A DNA stretch of 6,598 nucleotides from Chloroflexia bacterium (GCA_013698305.1 JACCVC010000133.1:1-6598), one strand, 5' to 3'; numbered from the stretch's first letter, positions 1-6,147 are shown. Notes: generated by a model from the letters alone, not told the origin. A program made the numbers and translations.

Positions 1-842
1 ACGGTTTTGTCGCCATGGACGAGGATGCGATCCTCGACATGCCACATCACCGCCCGGGCGAGCACGGCGCGTTCGATCTGCCGACCGATGCGACGAAGAT
101 CTTTGGTGGTGTGCCGGTGGTCGACCCGGTGGACATCCTGTTCGATGATCGGGCCGGCATCGAGCTCATTCGTCACGTAATGGGCGGTTGCGCCGATGAG
201 CTTGACGCCTCGCGCCGCGGCCTGGGCGTAGGGGTTTGCGCCGACGAAGGCAGGCAGAAAGCTGTGATGGATGTTGATGATCCTGTGTTGCCATTGCTCG
301 ACGAACGCGGGCGACAGCACCTGCATGTATCGCGCCAGCACGATAAGATCGACATTTCCTTCCAGAAGCGAGAGTTGGTGACCCTCGGCAACACGCCGAC
401 CTGACGGAGCTACCTCGACGTAGTGGAACGGAACCCGCCAAGGACTCACGGCCTGTTCGGTTTCCCGATGATTGCTGATAACTATGGCGATGTCCGCCTG
501 AAGATCACCTGCGCGGCGCTGCCAAAGCAACTCGAGCAGGCCGTGATCCTCACGGGAGGAAAAAATGGCGATGCGTGGTCGAACGGAAGCCTGGCTGATG
601 TGCCAGTCCATGCCATACCGGTCGCCGATCGGCGCGAAGTCGTGCCGCAGTCGTGCAGCGTGATTAGCAAGATCGGACAATTCGAACTCGACCCGCAGGA
701 AAAAACGGCCGCCGAACGGGTCGGTGCTGTGCTGATCGGAATGCACGATGTTGGCGCCGCGCTCGAACAGGAAGGTCGAGATCGCGGCGACGATTCCCGG
801 GCGGTCAGGACAGGATACGAGGAGGCGTCCTCGATTGCTCAT
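1..842 (-). CDS. purU: Formyltetrahydrofolate deformylase PurU (C-terminus cut by window edge)
   Basis: PurU hydrolyses 10-formyltetrahydrofolate to tetrahydrofolate and formate in the cytosol, balancing one-carbon pools and supplying formate for purine synthesis. I translated the minus strand by hand from 842: the frame stays open for 280 codons to the window edge, so only a few C-terminal residues should be missing (the family is about 280-290 aa). The N-terminal ACT-type regulatory domain spans roughly residues 5-85 and opens with the typical SCPDRPGIVAAIS. The formyltransferase-fold catalytic domain follows from about residue 88. The family catalytic set is visible: N190 and H192 within INIHHSFLPAF, and D228 within NELDAGPIIEQD. 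The ATG at 842 is supported by a GAGGAG Shine-Dalgarno about 10 nt upstream. It lies 147 bp downstream of the nucleoside-hydrolase frame on the same strand, so co-transcription is possible but unproven. Identification is secure. Confidence 0.96.
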   Translation of the reverse strand, partial: MSNRGRLLVSCPDRPGIVAAISTFLFERGANIVHSDQHSTDPFGGRFFLRVEFELSDLANHAARLRHDFAPIGDRYGMDWHISQASVRPRIAIFSSREDHGLLELLWQRRAGDLQADIAIVISNHRETEQAVSPWRVPFHYVEVAPSGRRVAEGHQLSLLEGNVDLIVLARYMQVLSPAFVEQWQHRIINIHHSFLPAFVGANPYAQAAARGVKLIGATAHYVTNELDAGPIIEQDVHRVDHRHTTKDLRRIGRQIERAVLARAVMWHVEDRILVHGDKT

Positions 843-934
843 GCGATGCTCTCTCCTCGTGTCGCGTAGCAGTGGCAGAGCGCGGAACTGCTCCCGGCAT
901 CATTTGAAAGGAGCATAGTCCATCCCCTTGGTCT

Positions 935-952
935 CAACGCGTTTGCGCGTTG
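935..952. other. Perfect inverted repeat between nucleoside hydrolase and purU
   Basis: CAACGCG and CGCGTTG form a 7-bp perfect stem around a TTTG loop (CAAA on the minus strand). It sits in the 147-bp gap between the hydrolase frame's final TAA (990-992) and the purU start (842). On the minus strand it is not followed by a T-run, so it is not a standard intrinsic terminator. It could be a weak terminator, an mRNA processing or stability hairpin, or a protein-binding site. The rest of the gap shows no gene. The purU promoter probably lies here, but I found no convincing -35/-10 pair with proper spacing. Confidence 0.4.
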
Positions 953-989
953 TTAGGGAGCGTCTCAACCGCCCACTGGCGCCACATCG

Positions 990-1094
990 TTACCGTTGCG
1001 CGGCTTCGATCGCGCCAAACCAGGCTTCGTGGAAGGCTTCGGCGTCGAAGTCGACGAGGACACGGACGGCTCGCCCTTCGGAACGGCCTTCCAG
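990..1094 (-). pseudogene. C-terminal tail of the nucleoside hydrolase, separated by the UGA codon
   Basis: Immediately after the UGA, the same minus-strand frame stays open for 34 codons before a TAA at 990-992. Its product includes RAVRVLVDFDAEAFHEAWF, the type of ending that nucleoside hydrolases of this subgroup show (a 'VRV-V-D-D---F---W' pattern from memory). With the UGA read as an amino acid the protein would be 309 aa, the normal family length. The most economical reading is a recent nonsense mutation (for example from TGG or CGA) or a sequencing error. Translational readthrough is a less likely alternative, although the stop is followed by C, a context known to be leaky in bacteria. 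No independent start is visible for the tail. Confidence 0.7.
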
Positions 1095-1919
1095 TCACAA
1101 CAGCTTGTCGTCCATGCGGCATCTGAGTGTCATTTCTTCCAGCACGGCGCCGGACCATCCAACGGCGATAGCGCAGGCGACCGGATCGTACTGGAAGTTG
1201 AGGAGATCATCCGGGAGCGCGGCATGGGCGCGTCCGAGCTCGGACATGTTGTGTTCCGCGCCATGGACTTCGCCCTGGGAGGCCAGCAGCTTGCCCAGCG
1301 GTCCGGAGGCGCGAAGCCGTGGCAGATCGCCGGCGCGAAGGTGCGTCTTTAAGGTTGTGGGTAGTGGCGCAATTGTCAGGTCGCTGGCGCTGGCGAAGAC
1401 GGTCTTGGCCGCTCGCGTATCCCACTGGACGTTCCAGTCCATCTCCGGTCCCCACTGAGGCAGACCGTCAGCAGGTGAGTCGAACCAGCCACCCACAACC
1501 ACGACAGGTGTCCTGGCAAGGCTGCCGGCACGCATTGCTTCGAGCATCGCGAGATTGGCATAGGAGCCGATGCCGACGATGGTCGCGCCCTGGCCGATGC
1601 TTTGGCTGAGGAGATCGAGCGCAGCGCCTGCCGGTGACGGCTTGCCCGTCAGAGATCGCGGCCAGTGGCGCTCGTCACCAAGGATCGGGTCGGCGATGCC
1701 GAGGTCGGTGAGGGTGGCTTCAGCCCCTGCCGCGATGGGAATGTCCACGCTACCGACCAACTCAAGCAGGTGTCGCGCATAGGCGGCGCGGATACCGCCC
1801 CGATCGCAGGTTGTGGTGATGCCGGTGATCTCGACATCGGGCCACCCGAGCAGCATGGCGAGCGCAAAGGCGTCATCCGTATCGCCGCCGAGGTCGGTGT
1901 CGACGTGAATTCGTTTCAT
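1095..1919 (-). CDS. Nucleoside hydrolase (inosine/uridine-preferring family), ended early by in-frame UGA
   Basis: Members of this family (PF01156 type) hydrolyse the N-glycosidic bond of ribonucleosides to base and ribose, using an Asp-bound calcium ion. The protein opens with the signature DTDLGGDTDDAFALAM (D7, D9, D13, D15, D16), the metal and ribose site. Later it has GPEMDWNVQWD (residues 158-167), equivalent to the family's ribose-binding Glu/Asn segment, and NFQYDPVACA (241-250), where D245 should be the late calcium ligand. Classical members often have His just before this Asp; here it is Tyr244. I start at 1919 because AAAGG lies 9 nt upstream and the family begins right at this point; an ATG at 2003 would only add an unrelated extension. 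The frame gives 274 aa, shorter than the usual ~310, because of a UGA at 1095-1097. Coding similarity continues past it (see the next feature). It diverges from cphA. The exact substrate cannot be told. Confidence 0.88.
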   Translation of the reverse strand: MKRIHVDTDLGGDTDDAFALAMLLGWPDVEITGITTTCDRGGIRAAYARHLLELVGSVDIPIAAGAEATLTDLGIADPILGDERHWPRSLTGKPSPAGAALDLLSQSIGQGATIVGIGSYANLAMLEAMRAGSLARTPVVVVGGWFDSPADGLPQWGPEMDWNVQWDTRAAKTVFASASDLTIAPLPTTLKTHLRAGDLPRLRASGPLGKLLASQGEVHGAEHNMSELGRAHAALPDDLLNFQYDPVACAIAVGWSGAVLEEMTLRCRMDDKLL

Positions 1920-2030
1920 CCCGTGGCGCCTTTCGCATAGGGTTTGGTCGTGTACATTGTCGCCTCCCGCGCCCTTTGAAGCAAAAGGAGTCGGATTCGA
2001 CAACTTCCTGGCATAGTTCTCGCATTATTC

Positions 2031-2046
2031 GTGTGCAAGCGTACAC
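2031..2046. repeat. Imperfect inverted repeat in the divergent promoter region
   Basis: GTGTGCAAGCGTACAC is a 16-bp near-palindrome (5 of 6 arm positions pair, four central bases unpaired). It lies between the hydrolase start and cphA, just upstream of the candidate cphA -35 box. Such a position would suit a dimeric regulator, but no regulator gene is present and no second clear copy was found. A related TGTACA occurs at 1951-1956. The call is tentative. Confidence 0.25.
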
Positions 2047-2055
2047 ATCTTCACC

Positions 2056-2084
2056 TTGCCAGCGCTTACAGTGACCGATAGATG
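2056..2084 (+). promoter_or_regulatory. Candidate sigma-70-type promoter for cphA
   Basis: TTGCCA (2056-2061, 5 of 6 matches to TTGACA) is separated by exactly 17 nt from TAGATG (2079-2084, 4 of 6 matches to TATAAT). Transcription would begin near 2090, leaving a leader of about 65 nt before the cphA ATG. The pair was chosen by eye in a GC-rich genome whose promoter consensus is unknown, so it is a candidate only. I saw no equally good pair for the divergent hydrolase gene. Confidence 0.35.
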
Positions 2085-2120
2085 AACTCGATTCCGCAGC
2101 AGCCACGCTGACGATCAAGA

Positions 2121-2137
2121 GGCGCCCCAATGGCGCC
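2121..2137 (+). promoter_or_regulatory. GC hairpin in the cphA leader, directly before the ribosome-binding site
   Basis: GGCGCC-CCAAT-GGCGCC forms a six-base-pair all-GC stem with a 5-nt loop. It ends at the base before the GAAAGG (2138-2143) that I take as the cphA Shine-Dalgarno. That GAAAGG is 12 nt from the ATG, rather far. A second ATG (2130), preceded by GAGG at 7 nt, lies within the hairpin in another frame. The arrangement could influence ribosome access to cphA, but this is inferred only from position. Confidence 0.35.
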
Positions 2138-2155
2138 GAAAGGCCGAACACCACC

Positions 2156-4816
2156 ATGCTTGAAATCGTGCAGACCAAGGTCTTTCGCGGCCCGAGCCTC
2201 TGGGCACACGCGCCGGTGATTCGGCTCACCGTCGATGCCGCTGACTTGGCGGGTCGACCGACGAACACGATTCCCGGGTTCGTGGAACGTCTCGTCGCGA
2301 TAGTTCCGTCACTTTCTGCCCATAGGCGCTCCTCGGAGAGCGACGATTTGATCGGGCGAATGGAACGGGGCTTGGCGATGAGCCATGTCCTCAGCTGCCT
2401 CGCCCTCGAGTTCCAGCGCCTGGCGGGAAGCGACCTGGCTGGTGGTCAACCCGATAGGCCCGCTGAAGGTCAGAGTGGCGCAATCTATGCGTACGAGCAC
2501 GAACGCGTTGGTGTGGCCGCCGGGCTGTTGGCGGTGCGTCTGGTCAATCACATCATCTACGGTGTCGAACCTGCGCTGGACTTCCAGCAATTCCTGCAAG
2601 ACGAGATCGCGCGCCCCGCTGAGAAAGCAGGATTTGGCCCATCGACCCGGGCACTGGTGGAGGAGGCGCGCCGACGTGGCATCTCCGTCTATCGGCCAGA
2701 CCCCAAACAATCATTGGTCATCCTGGGTCAAGGCAAGAAGCAGCGTCGCATCTGGGCAACCGCTACAGACGGCACGAGCCTGGTAGGTTCCTACGCCGCT
2801 CGTGACAAGGGCGTGAGCGCTCACCTGTTGCAGGACGCGTTCATTCCAACACCAGCGTCCATCGTGGTGCTGAATGCAGAGGCAGCAGTCGACGCGGCTG
2901 CTCAACTCGGCTATCCGGTGGTGGTGAAACCGGTTGATGGAAATCATGGGCGGGGCGTGGGTCTCAGCCTGAACGATGACGTTGCGGTTCGAAGTGCATT
3001 TGCTTCCGCGGCGAGCGAGAGCAGAGGAGACGGCGTCGTTGTACAGCATCACATATCGGGACAGGACTACCGCGTCCTGGTCGTTGGCGGAGATGCGGTG
3101 GCGGTCGCCGAGCGTGTGCCGGCTCACGTCGTCTGTGACGGGGCTTCCACGGTTCGCGAGTTGGTCGACCGGGAAAACCGCGATCCTAGGCGCGGCGAGG
3201 AGCATTCCAGGACGCTGACGTTGATTGCGGCTGATGATGCCGCGACGGCGTTGCTTGATGAGCAGGGCTTGTCCTGGAACGCTGTGCCAGAGTCAGGGCG
3301 TGTGGTGCAGCTGGCATCAACCGCCAACCTCAGTACTGGAGGGATCTCGATCGATCGGACGGATGACATCCATCCAGTCAATGCGGCGCTGGCCCGTGAG
3401 GCGGCGCTGGTCGTGGGTCTGGATGTCGCCGGGATCGATATCGTGACCGCTAACATCGCTCGCCCGATGGCGGAGGACGGGGGCGCCATCATCGAGGTGA
3501 ACGCCGCGCCTGGCTTCAGAATGCATACACATCCCTCCGAGGGCGAGGCTCGCCCGGTCGCTCAGCACGTCATGGAGATGCTGTTTCCGTTGGATCAGTG
3601 TGGCCGTATCCCGATCGTGGCAATCACTGGGACCAATGGCAAGACGACAACAACCCGGATGGCGGCGCATTTGCTTCGATCCGCGGGCCAGAGTGTAGGG
3701 ATGACGACCACCGATGGAGTTTATATCGGCGAGCGGCTCGTGGCTGCCGGTGACATGGCCGGACCAGCAAGTGCGCGCGCGGTGCTCCGCCACCCGGCGG
3801 TGGATGCGGCGGTACTGGAAACCGCGCGAGGCGGCATCCTGCGCGAAGGGCTTGGCTTCGATCATTGCGATGTCGCCATCGTCACCAATATCGCTGCCGA
3901 CCATCTCGGTCTTGGGGGAATCGAAACGCTGGAGGATATGGCACGGGTCAAGGCGGTAGTGCCCGCGTCCGTCCGCGCCAACGGAGCCTCGATTCTGAAT
4001 GCCGACGATCCGCTCGTCGTCGGCATGGCTCGGTCGGCAGGCGGTGAGGTCGTGTTCTTCGGGGGCGATGAGAAGAGCCCCGTGCTTCGGAACCATCGGC
4101 TCGTCGGTGGCAGGATAGCGGTGCTCGCCCTGACGTTGTCGGGAGATATGCTTCGCCTGGTAGACGAAAGTGGGGAACACGACGTGCTCCTCGCTTCAGA
4201 TATTCCGGCGACGTTTGGCGGGATGCTTCGGGTGAACGCCCTCAACGCCCTGGCGGCAGCGGCGGCGGCATGGGTTCGCGACGTCCCCATAAGCACCATC
4301 CGCAACGGGCTGCGAACGTTTCACGCCGATTTCGCCACCACACCGGGCAGGTTCAACCTGTTGGATGTTGAGGGTCGCCACGTGCTTGTTGACTACGCCC
4401 ATAATGTCGCTGCGCTGGAGGCGGTCGGTGATTTTGTCCGGCGATTCGGCGCGCCGCGTTCCGTAGCCATGCTTGCGATTCCCGGTGACCGTTCTGACGA
4501 AGACACTGTGGCATTGGGACACGTTGGTGGCGGAATCTTCGACGCGCTGGTCATCCGGGAGGCGGCCAATACGCGAGGACGCCCACGAGGAGAGTCGGCG
4601 GGTTTGCTGCGGGATGCCGCGCTGGCTGCCGGTGTTCCGGATCGTCAGATCCGGATCGTCCTCGACGAGGTCGATGCGGCACATGCGACTGTGGATCTTG
4701 CTGATTCCGGTGACCTGGCTGTGATCTTTGTCACTCGCCCGAAGGTGATCTGGGAGGAGCTCACCGGACGCGCGGCAAGGTTATCAACGGGCCAGAGTGC
4801 ATTCGGTGCTGATTGA
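2156..4816 (+). CDS. cphA: Cyanophycin synthetase (CphA1 type), full length
   Basis: CphA polymerises cyanophycin in the cytosol using ATP: the ATP-grasp domain adds Asp to the backbone and the Mur-ligase-like domain attaches Arg to its side-chain carboxylate. The 886-aa length fits CphA1, and the start matches the family opening (FRGPSLW at 10-16). Domains: N-terminal domain ~1-165; ATP-grasp ~215-480 with VVVKPVDGNHGRGV (K258, H264, R266) and the metal-binding end EVNAAPGFRMH (E447, N449); Mur central domain ~485-700 with P-loop GTNGKT (492-497) and LETARGG (E555); Mur C-terminal domain ~715-870 with DYAHN (746-750), GDRSDED (777-783) and TRGRPRGE (806-813). No motif needed for synthesis appears lost. 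One oddity: the N-domain HxxEH motif of many CphA1 proteins reads HVLSC (77-81) here. No other cyanophycin gene is adjacent. It ends in TGA at 4814-4816, with no clear terminator after it. Confidence 0.97.
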   Translation: MLEIVQTKVFRGPSLWAHAPVIRLTVDAADLAGRPTNTIPGFVERLVAIVPSLSAHRRSSESDDLIGRMERGLAMSHVLSCLALEFQRLAGSDLAGGQPDRPAEGQSGAIYAYEHERVGVAAGLLAVRLVNHIIYGVEPALDFQQFLQDEIARPAEKAGFGPSTRALVEEARRRGISVYRPDPKQSLVILGQGKKQRRIWATATDGTSLVGSYAARDKGVSAHLLQDAFIPTPASIVVLNAEAAVDAAAQLGYPVVVKPVDGNHGRGVGLSLNDDVAVRSAFASAASESRGDGVVVQHHISGQDYRVLVVGGDAVAVAERVPAHVVCDGASTVRELVDRENRDPRRGEEHSRTLTLIAADDAATALLDEQGLSWNAVPESGRVVQLASTANLSTGGISIDRTDDIHPVNAALAREAALVVGLDVAGIDIVTANIARPMAEDGGAIIEVNAAPGFRMHTHPSEGEARPVAQHVMEMLFPLDQCGRIPIVAITGTNGKTTTTRMAAHLLRSAGQSVGMTTTDGVYIGERLVAAGDMAGPASARAVLRHPAVDAAVLETARGGILREGLGFDHCDVAIVTNIAADHLGLGGIETLEDMARVKAVVPASVRANGASILNADDPLVVGMARSAGGEVVFFGGDEKSPVLRNHRLVGGRIAVLALTLSGDMLRLVDESGEHDVLLASDIPATFGGMLRVNALNALAAAAAAWVRDVPISTIRNGLRTFHADFATTPGRFNLLDVEGRHVLVDYAHNVAALEAVGDFVRRFGAPRSVAMLAIPGDRSDEDTVALGHVGGGIFDALVIREAANTRGRPRGESAGLLRDAALAAGVPDRQIRIVLDEVDAAHATVDLADSGDLAVIFVTRPKVIWEELTGRAARLSTGQSAFGAD

Positions 4817-5412
4817 GCGCTGATTAGCGGCATTGAATTGTTGTATGTGCCGAAAGGAGAAGTGACTTTCCCAAGCAGCATATGCCTTTTGGAGCGGTGA
4901 TGTCATAGCAGGCTGCAACTCAGCACTTCGGGAGGTAGGGCTCGACCTTCTGGAACGGGCTAGAGCCGGCGTCCCGCAACGCAGTGCTCGCCGTGGACGC
5001 ACATCCGCCTTCGTCACATTGGTGCCCGAAACCCTTCGCCGCGGCATGATGCTCGCATTAGCCGCTATCAGGGCCAGCTTATGCTGTCGTGGACGACCAG
5101 CAGCATGGCGAGCGCGCAGGCGTCGTCACGATCCCGTCGCGATCGGTATCAAGATGGACGCGTGTCATCGTTTTGCGTCTCCGGGTTCTCAACGGCGTGT
5201 GGAGACAGCTACGGGTATGACATGGCAGCAGTATCAGCGTTATGGCCATTGTCCAACGGGGTGCTGGTTGAGCACGATCGATAGTGCCCATGCTGTCGTT
5301 CAGCACTGGATTTGAGCGCTAATGGCACGCTTCATGCAGTTCGCTTTAGAGGTGACGGCTTCGTCGCTGAGTCGGTTTTCGAGATTTACATGCAGATTCT
5401 GGAGGTCCAGAC
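4817..5412. other. 596-bp region without an intact gene
   Basis: Between the cphA stop and the secreted-protein start I find no intact gene, tRNA or convincing terminator. All longer frames lack a Shine-Dalgarno and recognisable motifs. A short GCGCTGATTAGCGGC hairpin follows cphA, but its stem is only 4-5 bp with no T-run. The only recognisable content is the nucleoside-hydrolase relic at about 5068-5168 on the minus strand. GTGCT/AGCAC (5261-5275) forms a small hairpin. The region from 5280 to 5400 should carry the promoter of the 5413 gene, but no clear -35/-10 pair stands out. The stretch looks like decaying sequence. Confidence 0.6.
5068..5168 (-). pseudogene. Decayed N-terminal fragment of a second nucleoside hydrolase
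   Basis: On the minus strand an ATG at 5168, preceded by GGAG 10 nt upstream, starts MTRVHLDTDRDG. One base is then missing. In the shifted frame the sequence continues as DRDDACALAMLLV and reaches a TGA at 5068-5070. Joined, these read as the family's metal-site signature and match the start of the intact gene at 1919 (MKRIHVDTDLGGDTDDAFALAMLLG). A hand alignment of 5101-5168 with 1851-1919 gives about 51 identical columns of 69, with exactly one gap and a shared 15-base block at one end. Similarity fades below about 5100, so only the first ~25 codons remain. It cannot make a functional enzyme. It is best read as the remnant of a paralogue flanking cphA, or of an insertion or recombination that removed the rest. 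Confidence 0.75.
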
Positions 5413-6006
5413 ATGAGCAAGCGATGGCTGAAGTCCATATTATTCACCACCACGCTGTTCGCCTCGGTGGCAACCCTTCTGTTCGGAGCGGCGGCAATCA
5501 GCGCGCAGGGCACCGCCACACCGGAGGCGTTGCCGAGGGCTGAAGGCGCCTATCCCGCGCACATTCACTTAGGCACATGCGATGAGTTGGGTGAGGTTGT
5601 TTATCCGCTCACTGAGGTCACGGGAGTCTTGATCTCTCCAGGTGCTTCGCCGGTAGCGACGCAGGTAATAGAGGTGGCAGCGTCCCCGCCAGCTGAAACA
5701 GGTGAGGTCGCGGCGCAAAGCATCACTGATGTCGACGTTGCCCTGGACGACATCATTGCCGAGGATCACGCCATCAATGTGCATGAGAGCGCCGAGAACA
5801 TCCAGAACTACATCGCATGTGGCGATGTCACCGGGGACGTCGAAGATGGCGAGCTTACCATCGAGCTTGAGGAGTTGAACGACTCTGGCTTTACCGGAGG
5901 AGCGGTGCTCACCGATAACGGGGATGGCACCACAACGGTGACTGTTACGCTTGTCGATACCAACGACGAGGCAATGGGCACACCAGTAGGCACCCCGGTT
6001 TCCTAG
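5413..6006 (+). CDS. Small exported protein with HIH and paired-Cys motifs, function unknown
   Basis: The 197-aa product has a clear Sec signal peptide: basic n-region (K3, R4, K7), hydrophobic stretch ~8-28 and probable cleavage after A31 (AIS-A|Q). The mature part has two similar-looking segments: HIHLGTCDELGEVVYPL (50-66) and HAINVHESAENIQNYIACGD (119-138), joined by a low-complexity Ala/Pro/Thr/Ser linker containing SPGASPVAT. Its C-terminal third is acidic and beta-rich (SGFTGGAVLTDNGDGTTTV), ending in TPVGTPVS. The two Cys (C56, C136) could form a disulfide, and the His residues (H50, H52, H119, H124) could bind a metal; both are inference. It resembles uncharacterised secreted proteins I recall from Thermomicrobia-like Chloroflexota, and the HIH-G pattern is loosely CHRD-like. 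GGAGG 7 nt before the ATG supports the start. A strong terminator follows, so it is probably a single-gene unit. Confidence 0.88.
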   Translation: MSKRWLKSILFTTTLFASVATLLFGAAAISAQGTATPEALPRAEGAYPAHIHLGTCDELGEVVYPLTEVTGVLISPGASPVATQVIEVAASPPAETGEVAAQSITDVDVALDDIIAEDHAINVHESAENIQNYIACGDVTGDVEDGELTIELEELNDSGFTGGAVLTDNGDGTTTVTVTLVDTNDEAMGTPVGTPVS

Positions 6007-6033
6007 GCGCAGCTTCGAACCTGAACGCAGACC

Positions 6034-6076
6034 AATCGGCGGCCCCGGTATTAACCGGCGGCCGCCGGTTTGTATT
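6034..6076 (+). terminator. Strong intrinsic terminator after the secreted-protein gene
   Basis: The left arm (6034-6049) pairs with the right arm (6054-6070) around an ATTA loop, forming about 16 pairs with a single bulged C (6059) and one G-U. It is followed by a T-rich TTGTATT. It begins 28 bp after the secreted protein's stop codon. The right half alone, AACCGGCGGCCGCCGGTT (6053-6070), is a perfect 18-bp palindrome that offers an alternative fold. The downstream T-tract is interrupted, so some readthrough towards the next gene is possible. Confidence 0.75.
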
Positions 6077-6088
6077 GCACTACATTCA

Positions 6089-6104
6089 GCCGTCGCCAGA
6101 CGGC
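6089..6104. repeat. Short perfect hairpin upstream of the DUF2165 gene
   Basis: GCCGTC and GACGGC form a 6-bp stem with a GCCA loop, 43 bp before the annotated downstream start. There is no T-run after it in either direction. It may add to termination or be a leader hairpin; nothing further can be said. Confidence 0.3.
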
Positions 6105-6147
6105 GAGACCATCCCCGCCATGACATACCGACAATCAGTTCTGTATC

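Noticed and set aside
15..869. Plus-strand open frames at 15-404 and 423-869
   Set aside because: They lie antisense to purU, whose minus-strand reading is unbroken and carries clear domain motifs. They have no family features of their own.
1095..1097. UGA as tryptophan or selenocysteine (recoded genome)
   Set aside because: cphA ends in UGA and the neighbouring frames use TGG for Trp with no internal UGA. There is no catalytic need for selenocysteine at this position and I saw no obvious SECIS-like hairpin just after it.
928..1458. Plus-strand frame of 176 aa antisense to the hydrolase tail and gap
   Set aside because: Ser/Arg-rich, low-information product typical of an antisense shadow in GC-rich DNA; the minus strand explains most of the region.
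1920..2003. N-terminal extension of the nucleoside hydrolase to an ATG at 2003
   Set aside because: The extension has no family similarity, while ATG 1919 has AAAGG at 9 nt and matches the family's usual start.
1873..2268. Minus-strand 131-aa frame across the divergent intergenic region
   Set aside because: It overlaps the starts of two well supported divergent genes, has an Arg-rich composition, and shows no recognisable motif.
3317..4180. Minus-strand 287-aa frame inside cphA
   Set aside because: It is fully antisense to the ATP-grasp/Mur region of cphA and its His/Arg-rich product matches nothing I recognise.
4814..4832. GCGCTGATTAGCGGC as a cphA terminator
   Set aside because: The stem is only 4-5 bp and is not followed by a T-run.
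4920..5000. Possible tRNA-like stretch around GGTAGGGCTCGACC
   Set aside because: No TTCGA-type T-loop, no acceptor pairing and no anticodon arm could be assembled on either strand.
4784..5047. Minus-strand 87-aa frame overlapping the cphA 3' end
   Set aside because: No Shine-Dalgarno, overlaps cphA, and has no recognisable motif. I also tested it as a continuation of the hydrolase relic and saw no convincing match.
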